Shown here: piece by piece, positions 56,049-64,000 of the stretch
How the letters are laid out: every line of letters starts with the position of its first letter
Numbering within the stretch: position 1 is the stretch's first letter
DNA from: Pseudomonas chlororaphis subsp. chlororaphis
Lineage (GTDB): Bacteria > Pseudomonadota > Gammaproteobacteria > Pseudomonadales > Pseudomonadaceae
Assembly (NCBI RefSeq): GCF_003945765.1
Contig: NZ_CP027712.1
Span: 2,666,001-2,730,000, forward strand
Length of the DNA stretch: 64,000 nucleotides
Direction of reading: 5' to 3'
Program-made: the position numbers and the translations under genes
Notes under the pieces: model-generated
Told to the model about the DNA's origin: nothing
The model's input: the letters and a program-made list of their open reading frames with translations, nothing else
Databases searched by the model: none

Positions 56049-56498
56049 ATGAGCGGGATCAAGCAGGCGACCTTCGGCGCGGGTTGTTTCTGGGGCGCGG
56101 AAACCGCGTTCCGGGCACTGCCGGGGGTGGTGGAGACACGGGTGGGCTACGCGGTGGAGGCGGGCGATGAGTCGTTGCGGATCGAGGTGGTGCAGGTGGA
56201 TTTCGATCCTCGGGTGTTGGCTTATCCGAGCCTGATCGAGCACTTTTGGGGGCTGCATGATCCGACTTCGGTGGATCGGCAGGGGGAGCATGCTGGGGGG
56301 AAATATCGCTCGGCGATCTTCCACACCAACGCCCTACAGGCCGAACAGGCACGGCAGGCCAAGACGGCCCTGCAAGACTCCGGCCGCCTCAATAAACCCG
56401 TGGCCACGGTGATCGTGCCCCTGGGTCGGTTTGAACTGGCGGATGAAGCGCACCAGCGCTACCTGGAAAAGAATGGCTTGAGCAGTTGCCATATCTGA
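56049..56498 (+). CDS. msrA: Peptide-methionine (S)-S-oxide reductase (short MsrA)
   Basis: 149-aa MsrA. The catalytic GAGCFWGAE places Cys 13 as nucleophile, HDPTSVDRQGEHAGGKYRSA is the family substrate loop, and a resolving Cys is three residues from the end (SSCHI). It is shorter than typical MsrA (about 180-215 aa). GAGGAG lies nine bases before the ATG. It follows the binding protein closely (17 bp), an uncommon neighbour, which hints at a sulfoxide-containing substrate or oxidative protection of that transport system. Confidence 0.85.
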   Translation: MSGIKQATFGAGCFWGAETAFRALPGVVETRVGYAVEAGDESLRIEVVQVDFDPRVLAYPSLIEHFWGLHDPTSVDRQGEHAGGKYRSAIFHTNALQAEQARQAKTALQDSGRLNKPVATVIVPLGRFELADEAHQRYLEKNGLSSCHI

Positions 56499-56610
56499 GG
56501 CGCTGGCCGCAGGTGGTTTGCTCTTGCTGCAGGTCGGCTTCTGTAGGAGCAGCCGGTCGACGCTCGATTGCTCGCGATAGCGTCGGCTCTGGCGCTGGAC
56601 TTTTTGGACG

Positions 56611-56857
56611 GGGTACATATCCGTTCCTGCGGTCACGGCGGCTTATGGTTTCGCCCTTACGGCGAGTCCCTTTTTTTCAAACGCCAAAAAAAGGAACCAA
56701 AAAACGCTTGCCCCACCACTCGGTGCCTCGCTAAGGCTCGGCATGCCCTCACTCCGGCATTGATCCGTGGGCCGCCGCAATGGGCCATCCCTGGCCCAGT
56801 GCGGCTAACCCGGCGTCCTGCCGGGTTACCCACGGCTCAATGCCTGCGTTCGGCCAT
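56611..56857 (+). repeat. Left arm of large inverted repeat
   Basis: GGTACATATCCGTT at its outer end, then a GC-rich interior. Bases 56707-56777 match the right arm perfectly in reverse complement (it opens CTTGCCCCACCACTCGGTGC). Identity is high but interrupted by short indels toward both ends. Confidence 0.9.
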
Positions 56858-56973
56858 CGTGGTTAACGGGGCCAATAGATCAAAAGCCAAAACTAAAACC
56901 AAAACAGAGCCAAAGCCAAGCCAAAGCTTGCTGCCTTCGCCACGCTGCAACTCTTGTGTCTGACACGCTTTGT

Positions 56974-57119
56974 GTAGCCGCTGCCGAGCGCAGCGAGGCT
57001 GCGATCGGCCCGCAGGGCCGCTAAACCTGGCGCCTCGCAGGATCTGGGGAAACGCGGTGCCCGCCTGGCGAGTCCTTCGGCCTCGATCGCAGCCTCGCTG
57101 CGCTCGGCAGCGGCTACAG
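56974..57119. repeat. REPIN inside the large inverted repeat
   Basis: GTAGCCGCTGCCGAGCGCAG faces GCTGCGCTCGGCAGCGGCTA. Same family as the other five elements; it occupies the centre of the large palindrome. Confidence 0.85.
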
Positions 57120-57189
57120 AGACCGCATTCCCAGCCAGGCCGGCCGGTAGGCCGCCTCGCGTTGTTTTTGATGGTTTGCCCCATCGGGA

Positions 57190-57430
57190 GGCCGAGTGGA
57201 GGTTCTGCGCAGTGGGCAACTCGGCAGGGATGCCGGGTTAGCCGCCCCAGGCCATGGATGGCCTGTGGCGGCGGCCCACGGATCAATGCCGGAGTGAGGG
57301 CATGCCGAGCCTTAGCGAGGCACCGAGTGGTGGGGCAAGAGCGTTTTGCTTACTTTTGCGCTCTTCAAAAGTGAGCCGCCGTAAGGGCGGAACCCTAAGT
57401 GGCCGTAACCACAGAAACGGATATGTACAC
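57190..57430 (-). repeat. Right arm of large inverted repeat
   Basis: Reverse complement of the left arm: it ends AACGGATATGTACAC, and 57269-57339 is the perfect 71-bp counterpart of the left arm core. The two arms are about 330 bp apart, so a very large cruciform or RNA stem is possible. Confidence 0.9.
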
Positions 57431-57446
57431 AGGAGCATCGAGCTTT

Positions 57447-58886
57447 CTATAGCCCTGCCTCTGGCATCAGGCCCCCACTTTTCCACCCCCCACCCAACGC
57501 CACCACCAACCCCACACTCGCCTGCAACCGCCGCGTCTGCAGCGCCTGCAACCCCCGCTGCGCCTGCAACGCCGCGGTCTGCGCCGTCACCACCTCCAGA
57601 TAACTCACCGCCCCCGCCTGATAACTGTTCATCGCCAGGGCCTGCGTATGCTCGGCGGCATTCACCGCCGCTTGCTGGTCCAGGGCCTCCTGCTGCAAAT
57701 CCCGCAGTTGCCCCAGGTTGTCTTCCACTTCACGTACCGCCCGCAGCACCTGGCCGCGGTAATGGGCGGCGGCTTCCTCGAATTCGGCGTGGGCCTGGCG
57801 TTCGTTGGCGCTCAGGCGGCCGCCGTCGAAGATCGGCAGGTTGACCAGAGGCCCCAGCGCCCAGTAGCGATTGCCCGCTGCCAGCAGGTTGCCGCTGCCC
57901 TGGGTCTGCCCGCCGAGCAGGCCGGTGAGGCTGAAGTCCGGGTACCAGGCGGCCCGGGCCACGCCGATGTTGGCGTTGGCGGCGAACACCCGGCGTTCGG
58001 CGGCGGCGATGTCCGGGCGGCGTTGCAGCAGGGCGCTGGGTAGTTGTTGCGGCACGCTGGGCACGGCCAGGGTCTGCTGGGTGGCGGGCAGCTGGAACTG
58101 GCTGGCCGGTTCGCCCACCAGTTCGCCGATCGCGTGTTCGGTGAGATTACGTTGCCCGCGCACTTCGTCCAGTTCGGCCTCGGCGCTGGCCAGCTGGTTT
58201 TGCGCGCGGGTCAGGTCCAACTCCGAGGCGATCTGCCCCTGGTAGCGGCTGCGGGTCAGTTGCAGGGCCTGGGCGTAATCGTCCAGGGACTGGCTGAGGA
58301 TCGCGCGCTGCGCATCCAGGCCATTGAGCTGCACATAGAGCGCCGCCAGCTGCTGTTGCAGGCTCAGGCGCGCCACCGCCAGGTCGTCGGCCGAGGCTTC
58401 GGCCTGGGCGTCGCCGGCGGCCACCTGGTTACGAATCCGCCCCCACAGGTCCGGGTCGAAGCTCAGCGAGAAACCGGCGCTGTTGCTGTTGTACACCGAA
58501 GGCTGGCTGCCGCCGCGCAACGGCCGGTGGTCCGACTGGCGCTGGCGCAGCGACTGGCCGCTGGCGCTGATTTGCGGGAACAGCCCGGCATGCAGCTGGC
58601 TGGCATAGGCCTGGGCCGCGTCGAAGTGCGCCAGCGCCGCCGCCAGGTCCGGGTTGGCCTTGAGCAGGCGTTGTTGCAGGTCATCCAGGCGCGGGTCCTG
58701 GTACAGCCGCCACCACTGGCTGGCCAGCTGATCCGCCGGTTGCGCCGGATGCCAGGGGCCGTCGCTGGTCTGTTCGCGGTAGTGGGCCGGCAGTTCCACG
58801 GTTGGCACCTGATAGCCGGGCGCCAGGGAGCAGCCTTGCAGGGCCAGCACCAGCAACACCGCAAGCGGTTCAAGCCTTGGGCGCAT
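57447..58886 (-). CDS. RND efflux outer-membrane lipoprotein (NodT/OprM family)
   Basis: 479 aa. The lipobox is LVLALQGC (Cys 18), so the mature protein is a lipidated outer-membrane channel. The repeat of helical hairpins typical of OprM shows as YASQLHAGLFPQISASG and FDPDLWGRIRNQVAAG, then RRPDIAAAERRVFAANANIG and FPIFDGGRLSANE-like LPIFDGGRLSANERQA. GGAGGTGA precedes the ATG. Last gene of a permease-adaptor-channel operon, overlapping the adaptor by 17 bp. Confidence 0.92.
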   Translation of the reverse strand: MRPRLEPLAVLLVLALQGCSLAPGYQVPTVELPAHYREQTSDGPWHPAQPADQLASQWWRLYQDPRLDDLQQRLLKANPDLAAALAHFDAAQAYASQLHAGLFPQISASGQSLRQRQSDHRPLRGGSQPSVYNSNSAGFSLSFDPDLWGRIRNQVAAGDAQAEASADDLAVARLSLQQQLAALYVQLNGLDAQRAILSQSLDDYAQALQLTRSRYQGQIASELDLTRAQNQLASAEAELDEVRGQRNLTEHAIGELVGEPASQFQLPATQQTLAVPSVPQQLPSALLQRRPDIAAAERRVFAANANIGVARAAWYPDFSLTGLLGGQTQGSGNLLAAGNRYWALGPLVNLPIFDGGRLSANERQAHAEFEEAAAHYRGQVLRAVREVEDNLGQLRDLQQEALDQQAAVNAAEHTQALAMNSYQAGAVSYLEVVTAQTAALQAQRGLQALQTRRLQASVGLVVALGGGWKSGGLMPEAGL

Positions 58887-60036
58887 GTTCACCTCCGGCG
58901 TCGGCCAGTTGCACCAGGTCGCCTTCGCGCAGGGCATCGGGCGGGTTGTCGATCACCCGGTCGGCGGCTTGCAGGCCCTGGTCGATCACCAGCCGCGCGC
59001 CGAGGTCGAGGCCGATATGGATGTCCCGCAGGTGCACGTGGTTGTGCTCGTCGAGCAGCGCCACCTGGGTGCCCTGGGCGCGGAAGATCAAGGCGCTGGC
59101 CGGGATGCTTACGCCCCGGGTGTCGGCGGGCAGGGCCAGGGCGGCCTCGGCATAGTCGCCGGGCAGCAGCGCGCCGTCGGGGTTGTCGGCGACGAACTGG
59201 GCGAGCAGGGTGCCGGAGCGCTGATCGATGGCGGTGGAGTCGCCGATCAGCCGCGCACTGAAGTGCTGGCCGGGGTGTTCCGGTACCGTCAGCTCGGCGC
59301 TGAGGCCGGGGCGGATCACGCTGGCGTAGTTCTGCGGCACCGGCACGTAGAGCCGCAGCTTGCGGGTGTCGGCCAGATCGAACAGCTGCGGATCGCTGTC
59401 GTTGTCGGCCTTGATCAACTGGCCGATATCGGTGTGGCGCGCGGTGATGGTGCCGGCGAAGGGCGCGCGGATGGTCTTGTAGTCCTCCAGGGCCGAGAGC
59501 CGCGCGTAATCGGCAGCGGCTGCTTCGGCATTGGCCTTGGCGGCCGCGGCGTTGGAGGTTTTTTCATCGGCCTCCTGGCGCGACACCGAGTGGCTGGCCA
59601 ACAGGTTCTGCCAGCGCACGGCGGTGGTCTGCGCCAGCCGCGCATTGGCCTGTTCCTGCACCAGCCGGGCATGGGCCTGGGCCAGTTGCTGGTCGAGGTC
59701 GGGGCTGTCGATTTCGGCGAGGACTTGCCCGGCCTCGACCCTGGTGCCTATGTCGCTGTTCCAGCTTTTCAGGTAGCCGCTGACCCGGGCATGGATCGGC
59801 GCCTTGCTCCAGGCTTCCAGGTGCGCCGGCAGGCGCAGGGTGTCGCCCTGGCGGTTCTGCTGCGGCTGCAACACCAGGACCTGGGGCACGGCGGCGGTTT
59901 CGGTCCAGGCGGCCACCGCGCGTTCATGGCGGGTGCGCGCGGCCAGGCCGTTGGCCACCAGCAGGGCGGCCAGGGTCAGGCCGCCGATGCCGAGCCACAG
60001 CAGGCGTTTGCGCGAGGGGGTGTGTTCAGGCGACAT
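58870..60036 (-). CDS. RND periplasmic adaptor (membrane fusion protein)
   Basis: 388 aa with an N-terminal membrane anchor (about 10-30). Lipoyl halves ARVSGYLKSWNSDIGTRVEA and IRAPFAGTITARHTDIGQLI flank a coiled-coil hairpin (about 120-190), followed by beta-barrel and membrane-proximal domains (VSIPASALIFRAQGTQVALL). It bridges permease and outer-membrane channel. Its start overlaps the permease end by 11 bp. Confidence 0.92.
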   Translation of the reverse strand: MSPEHTPSRKRLLWLGIGGLTLAALLVANGLAARTRHERAVAAWTETAAVPQVLVLQPQQNRQGDTLRLPAHLEAWSKAPIHARVSGYLKSWNSDIGTRVEAGQVLAEIDSPDLDQQLAQAHARLVQEQANARLAQTTAVRWQNLLASHSVSRQEADEKTSNAAAAKANAEAAAADYARLSALEDYKTIRAPFAGTITARHTDIGQLIKADNDSDPQLFDLADTRKLRLYVPVPQNYASVIRPGLSAELTVPEHPGQHFSARLIGDSTAIDQRSGTLLAQFVADNPDGALLPGDYAEAALALPADTRGVSIPASALIFRAQGTQVALLDEHNHVHLRDIHIGLDLGARLVIDQGLQAADRVIDNPPDALREGDLVQLADAGGEHAPKA

Positions 60037-63000
60037 GGGTACTTTCTCCAGCGACAGCGCGAGTGGGGTGACGCCCGTGGACCAGGCTGAACACCACGGG
60101 AACGAACAACAGGGTGGCGGTGGTGGCGAGGATCAGGCCGCCGATCACGGCGCGGCCCAGGGGCGCGTTCTGCTCCTCGGACAGGGCCAGGGGCAGCATG
60201 CCGATGATCATCGCCAGGGCGGTCATGCACACCGGGCGAAAGCGCGTGTAGCCGGCCTCCCGCGCGGCCTTCAGGGCATCGCCGTGTTCCGCCAGGCGTT
60301 CGCGGCAGAAGCTCACCACCAGGATCGAGTTGGCCGTGGCCACGCCCATGCAGAGGATGGCCCCGGTCAGCGCCGGCACCGACAGCGAGGTGCCACTCAA
60401 GAACAGCATCCAGACGATGCCGGCCAGGGCCGCCGGTAGCGCGGTGATGATCACGAACGGGTCGAGCCAGGACTGGAAGTTGACCACGATCAGCAGGTAG
60501 ATCAGCACCACCGCGCCCAGCAGGCCCAGGCTCAGGCCGCTGAAGGCTTCGTGCAGGGCATCGATCTGCCCGTGCAGGCTGATGGTCGCGCCCTTGGGCC
60601 GCAGCGCCTGGCTGTCGTCGAGGACGTGCTGGATATCCCGGGCCACGCCGCCCAGGTCGCGGCCCTGGACGTTGGCGTAGAGGTCCAGGGTCGGCTGGAT
60701 GTTGTAGTGGGTGACCACCGCCGGGCTGTCCACCCGCGAGATGCTGGCCAGGCCGCCGAGGATCTGCGACTGGCCGTTGCTGCCGGTCACCGGCAGCGCC
60801 TCCAGGGACGGCAAGCTGTCCAGGCGGTACTGCGGGGTGGCGGCGACGATGGAATAAGACACGCCGTTCTGCGGGTTGAGCCAGAAGGTCGGCGCCACCT
60901 GGGAGCTACCAGCCAAGGAGGCCACCATGCTGTTGGTCACGTCGCGCTCGGTAATCCCCAGGCCATTGGCCCGCAGGCGGTCGACCTTGACCGCCAGCGA
61001 GGGGTAGCCGGTGGACTGCTGGATACGCAGGTCGGCGATGCCCGGCACATGTTGCAGGCGCCGTTGCAGTTCCAGGGCATAGGCGCGGTTGGCGGCGCTG
61101 TCGGGCCCGGAGATTTTCACATCCAGCGGCGCCGGCGCGCCGAAGTTGAGGATCTGGCTGCTGATGTCCGCTGGCAGGAAGGCGAACTGGCTGCCGGGAA
61201 AACTCTCCGGCAGGGCTTCGCGCAATCGCTTCACGTAGTCGGCGGTCGGCGCGTGGCCGGGCTTGAGGGTCACCTGGATGTCGCCATCCTGCGGGCCGAT
61301 GGTGCCGCTGCTGCTGTAGGCCATGTCGATGCCGCTCAGGGGGATGCCGATATTGTCGATCACGCTGTCCAGCTGCTCCGGCGGAATCACCTCGCGAATC
61401 CGCGCCTCGATGCGGTCGAAGGCCGCCGCGCTTTCCTCGATCCGCGTGCCCAGGGGCAGGCGCACATGCAGGGCCAGCGCACCGGCATCGGTGGCCGGGA
61501 AGAAGTCCTGGCCGAGGCTCGGCAGCAGGGCGAAGGAGGCCAGCACGCAGGCGAGAAAACCGAGCAGGAAGCGCTTGCGGTTGGCCAGGGCCAGGGTCAG
61601 CAGGCCGTGGTAGGTGTCGCGCACGTTGGAGAAGCGCCGCTCGAACCCCTGCTGGAACCCCAGCAACCCGCGCACCAGGGCATGCCGTGGCCGGGCGTGC
61701 TGTTCGCCCTCGTGGTGGTTGATGAAGGCGTCTTCCGGGTGATGCCCCGGGCCCGGCTCCGGCACATGGGGCTTGAGCAGGTACATGGCCAGGGTCGGCA
61801 CCAGGGTCCGCGAGAGGATGAACGAGCTGGCCATGGCGAAGATCACCGCCAGCGCCATGGGGCGGAACAGGTAGCCGGCGATGCCCTGCAACAGGAACAT
61901 CGGCACGAAGACAATGCAGATGCACAGCAGCGAAACGAACGCCGGGCCGACGATCTGTTTGGCGCCGTCGAGGATCGCGGTCTTCACCGCCTTGCCCTGT
62001 TCCAGGTGCCAGTTGATGTTCTCGATGGTCACCGTGGCGTCGTCCACCAAAATCCCCACCGCCAGCGCCAGCCCGCCGAGGGTCATGACATTCAGGGTCT
62101 GGCCGCTGGCGGCGAGCAGGGCGATGGCCGCGAGCACCGCCAGGGGGATCGAGGCGGCGATGATCAGGGTCGAGCGCCAGCTGCCGAGGAACAGCAGGAT
62201 CATCGCGCTGGTCAGCAGCGCGGCGATGATGCCTTCCCGGGCCACGCTGCCCACCGACTGCTTGACGAACACCGAGGCGTCGCCCAACAGCGAAGTCTTC
62301 AGCGCCGGCGGCAGGGTTTCATCGATGCGCGGCAGCATCTGGCGGATGCCATCGACGATCGACAGGGTGGAGATATTGCCGTTCTTCAGCGCCGGCATCA
62401 GCACCGCGCGGTGGCCGTCGACCCGCACGATATTGCTCTGCGGCGGCGAGCCGTCGCGCACATGGGCCACCTGGCCAATGGTGATCAGCGCACCGTCGAC
62501 AGTCTTGATCGGCAGGTCGTTGAGCTCGTCGATGGCCGTCGGGCTGTTGTTCAGCAGCACCGTGTACTCGCTGGCGCCGAGCTTGGCGGTGCCCACCGGG
62601 ATGATCTGGTTCTGCGCCGCCAGGGCGTTGCCCACGTCCTGCGCTGACAGGCCCTTGGCCGCCAGCGCCTGCGGGTCCAGGTCGAGGGTGATCTGCCGCT
62701 GCTTGCCGCCCATGGGCGTCGGCATCGCCAGCCCCGGCACCGAGCTCAGGGGCAGGCGGATATTGTTCTGCACCAGGTCGCGGATCCTGGCTTCCGACAG
62801 GGTCGGGCTGGAGAAGGCCATCTGCAGGATCGGCACCGTCGAGGCGCTGTAGTTGAGGATCAGCGGCGGGGTGATGCCCGGCGGCATCTGCTTGAGCACG
62901 GTTTGCGACACCGCCGTGACCTGGGCGTTGGCGGTGCGTATATCCACCCCCGGCTGGAAGAAGATCTTGACGATGCCCATGCCCGGCAAGGATTGCGACT

Positions 63001-63247
63001 CGATGTGCTCGATGTCGTTGACCGTGGTGCTCAGGGAGCGCTCGTAGGTGTAGATCACCCGGCCGGCCATGGCGTCCGGCGACAGGCCGGTGTACTGCCA
63101 GACCACCGCCACCACCGGAATGCCGATATCGGGGAACACATCGGTGGGCGTACGCAGGGCCGCCAGCGGCCCGATGATGCAGATAAAAATCGCCAGCACG
63201 ATAAACGTGTAGGGCTTGAGCAGAGCGGTCTTGACCAGCCCGAGCAT
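60026..63247 (-). CDS. RND efflux permease (HAE1/AcrB-like)
   Basis: 1073 aa, the usual size. The start MLGLVKTALLKPYTFIVLAI has GGAGGT seven bases upstream; a longer frame upstream is not conserved. About 12 helices with two large periplasmic loops. The helix-4 proton-relay motif VGILVDDATVTIENINWHLE contains the Asp pair. SGPDSAANRAYALELQRRLQ and GAILCMGVATANSILVVSF are also typical. A His/charged-rich insertion (about 500-530) is unusual. It is the first gene of the operon, before the adaptor and channel; no regulator gene is adjacent. Substrates unknown. Confidence 0.93.
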   Translation of the reverse strand: MLGLVKTALLKPYTFIVLAIFICIIGPLAALRTPTDVFPDIGIPVVAVVWQYTGLSPDAMAGRVIYTYERSLSTTVNDIEHIESQSLPGMGIVKIFFQPGVDIRTANAQVTAVSQTVLKQMPPGITPPLILNYSASTVPILQMAFSSPTLSEARIRDLVQNNIRLPLSSVPGLAMPTPMGGKQRQITLDLDPQALAAKGLSAQDVGNALAAQNQIIPVGTAKLGASEYTVLLNNSPTAIDELNDLPIKTVDGALITIGQVAHVRDGSPPQSNIVRVDGHRAVLMPALKNGNISTLSIVDGIRQMLPRIDETLPPALKTSLLGDASVFVKQSVGSVAREGIIAALLTSAMILLFLGSWRSTLIIAASIPLAVLAAIALLAASGQTLNVMTLGGLALAVGILVDDATVTIENINWHLEQGKAVKTAILDGAKQIVGPAFVSLLCICIVFVPMFLLQGIAGYLFRPMALAVIFAMASSFILSRTLVPTLAMYLLKPHVPEPGPGHHPEDAFINHHEGEQHARPRHALVRGLLGFQQGFERRFSNVRDTYHGLLTLALANRKRFLLGFLACVLASFALLPSLGQDFFPATDAGALALHVRLPLGTRIEESAAAFDRIEARIREVIPPEQLDSVIDNIGIPLSGIDMAYSSSGTIGPQDGDIQVTLKPGHAPTADYVKRLREALPESFPGSQFAFLPADISSQILNFGAPAPLDVKISGPDSAANRAYALELQRRLQHVPGIADLRIQQSTGYPSLAVKVDRLRANGLGITERDVTNSMVASLAGSSQVAPTFWLNPQNGVSYSIVAATPQYRLDSLPSLEALPVTGSNGQSQILGGLASISRVDSPAVVTHYNIQPTLDLYANVQGRDLGGVARDIQHVLDDSQALRPKGATISLHGQIDALHEAFSGLSLGLLGAVVLIYLLIVVNFQSWLDPFVIITALPAALAGIVWMLFLSGTSLSVPALTGAILCMGVATANSILVVSFCRERLAEHGDALKAAREAGYTRFRPVCMTALAMIIGMLPLALSEEQNAPLGRAVIGGLILATTATLLFVPVVFSLVHGRHPTRAVAGESTHVA

Positions 63248-63468
63248 GCGGTGGACCTCCGAGGGAAAACGAACCTCGGCAGCCTGCCGCGACCCACCTA
63301 ACACGCGGCTTTCAGCCAGGTGAAGGAAGTTTTAGGTTGGGCCTGAATTTCCTTTCACGGGGATTCATTTGTCCTGTGGCGGGGGCCTCGACAAGCTGGA
63401 TGGCAATCGGCGCGAGCGCTTTTTCCGCTCCGCCCTGTGTCGATTTTTTTACTGCCGAGGTACCTGCC

Positions 63469-63879
63469 ATGAACGCCAAACCGCTGCTGCTGATTCCCGC
63501 CCTGAGCCTGGTGCTGCTGCTCTCCGCCTGCGCCGGCCCGATGCCCAAGGCCGATCCCAACGAAGCCTGGATCAGCCTCGAAGAAGAGGGCTCCAGCGAC
63601 CTGATGGCCGAACGCGTCGACGGCAAGAACGTCGACGACGGCCGCTACTTCGAAGTCCAACCCGGCGCCCATCGCCTGGACGTGACCCTGTTCGAAGAAG
63701 TCGGCGGCGACTCCAACCAGGTCGATTGCCGCGGGCAGGTGAGCTACCCGAGCTTCAAGGCGGGGGAGCATTACAAGCTGGTGGAGTCGACCTTGGGGAC
63801 TGAGGTGAGGGCGCGGTTGTACGACGGGGAGGGGAAGCAGGTGGCGAGCGTGCGGGATTTTGAGTGTATGCCGGGGTGA
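63469..63879 (+). CDS. Small putative lipoprotein of unknown function
   Basis: 136 aa. Signal peptide with lipobox LLLSAC (Cys 20). The mature part is acidic and has two possible half-repeats with a Cys pair (QVDCRGQVSY and RDFECMPG), which could form a disulphide. ATG follows GAGG by eight bases. I do not recognise the family; it resembles small PA0943-like lipoproteins only loosely. It is divergent from the RND operon. Confidence 0.75.
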   Translation: MNAKPLLLIPALSLVLLLSACAGPMPKADPNEAWISLEEEGSSDLMAERVDGKNVDDGRYFEVQPGAHRLDVTLFEEVGGDSNQVDCRGQVSYPSFKAGEHYKLVESTLGTEVRARLYDGEGKQVASVRDFECMPG

Positions 63880-64000
63880 CAGCGCTGTCGGCGTTGCTCA
63901 ATCCAGGAAATTTCGCTCAATAGAAGGAGAAGCGGCTGACTGCACGTTGATTGAGGGCCGCCTGATGATGGTGGACTACATCCTTCAGGCAGGACCCATT
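63880..64000. other. Unassigned window end
   Basis: About 120 bp after the lipoprotein gene; no gene or structure can be supported. A gene could begin beyond the edge. Confidence 0.4.

Larger units (their letters stand above)
56499..57446. other. Gene-free region with large inverted-repeat element
   Basis: About 950 bp with no convincing gene. It contains a single REP unit (near 56541-56581), two long inverted arms, a low-complexity patch of CCAAA/GCCAAA repeats (about 56881-56927) and a REPIN. Short frames across the arms follow from the repeat and show no protein motif. Confidence 0.75.

Noticed and set aside
56881..56927. CCAAA/GCCAAA-rich patch as coding or as an origin-like iteron array
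   Set aside because: Units are irregular and no replication gene is near; treated as low-complexity sequence inside the inverted-repeat element.

Overview
The window looks like chromosome of a fluorescent Pseudomonas (P. fluorescens / P. protegens / P. chlororaphis type). The evidence is the high GC content, a divergently controlled bkdA1-A2-B-lpdV operon whose proteins closely match the P. putida ones as I remember them, reductive pyrimidine catabolism genes (preT-preA-hydA), an OprD porin, S-type pyocin modules, and many REP/REPIN-type palindromes between genes. I see no rRNA, tRNA, CRISPR array, phage or intact insertion sequence.

Layout: (1) 0.1-5.4 kb, an uptake and catabolism set: a GalD-like 4-oxalomesaconate tautomerase, a DctA-type and a CitMHS-type carboxylate transporter, and an OprD porin. 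(2) 5.4-9.9 kb, a LemA + M48 membrane protease pair and an AarF/UbiB-type kinase-like protein. (3) 10.0-14.1 kb, an accessory island of two tandem S-type pyocin toxin/immunity modules. The first carries a putative PD-(D/E)XK nuclease. The second carries a colicin-E3-type rRNase domain that is out of frame at a run of six G. Each module ends beside FKBP sequence, one intact gene and one 3' fragment, so the island arose by duplication or recombination. (4) 14.2-19.5 kb: a DmeR/DmeF metal efflux pair, an epoxide-hydrolase-like protein, a small ABM-monooxygenase/P450 operon with a divergent ArsR-type regulator, and a P-loop kinase. (5) 20.5-24.8 kb: the ATP-grasp / alpha-E / transglutaminase operon and an amidase lipoprotein. 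(6) 24.8-31.8 kb: branched-chain amino acid metabolism (ilvE, bkd operon, bkdR).

(7) 32.0-37.7 kb: a PuuE-like secreted deacetylase, then a module that looks built for 3-hydroxyaspartate or a related amino acid (DauR-like regulator, RidA, dicarboxylate transporter, PLP ammonia-lyase). It is followed by decayed remnants of an ornithine-cyclodeaminase-family gene and a dapF-like gene. (8) 37.9-42.6 kb: an EmrB/EmrA-like MFS-HlyD pair, copC-copD and a GNAT acetyltransferase. (9) 42.9-51.6 kb: pyrimidine degradation (RutR-like TetR regulator, preA, preT, hydA, NCS1 permease, carbamoyl-beta-alanine-type amidohydrolase). (10) 51.8-56.5 kb: a sulfonate-type binding protein, an ATPase-permease fusion with a betaine-type binding protein, and a short MsrA. 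(11) 56.6-57.4 kb: a large inverted-repeat element enclosing a REPIN. (12) 57.4-63.9 kb: an RND tripartite efflux operon and a small lipoprotein.

How the genes work together: most of the window is nutrient scavenging and catabolism (carboxylates, branched-chain amino acids, pyrimidines, hydroxyaspartate-like substrates, quaternary amines or sulfonates) interleaved with efflux and competition functions. All functional calls rest on reading protein motifs and remembered family sequences. No database search was possible.
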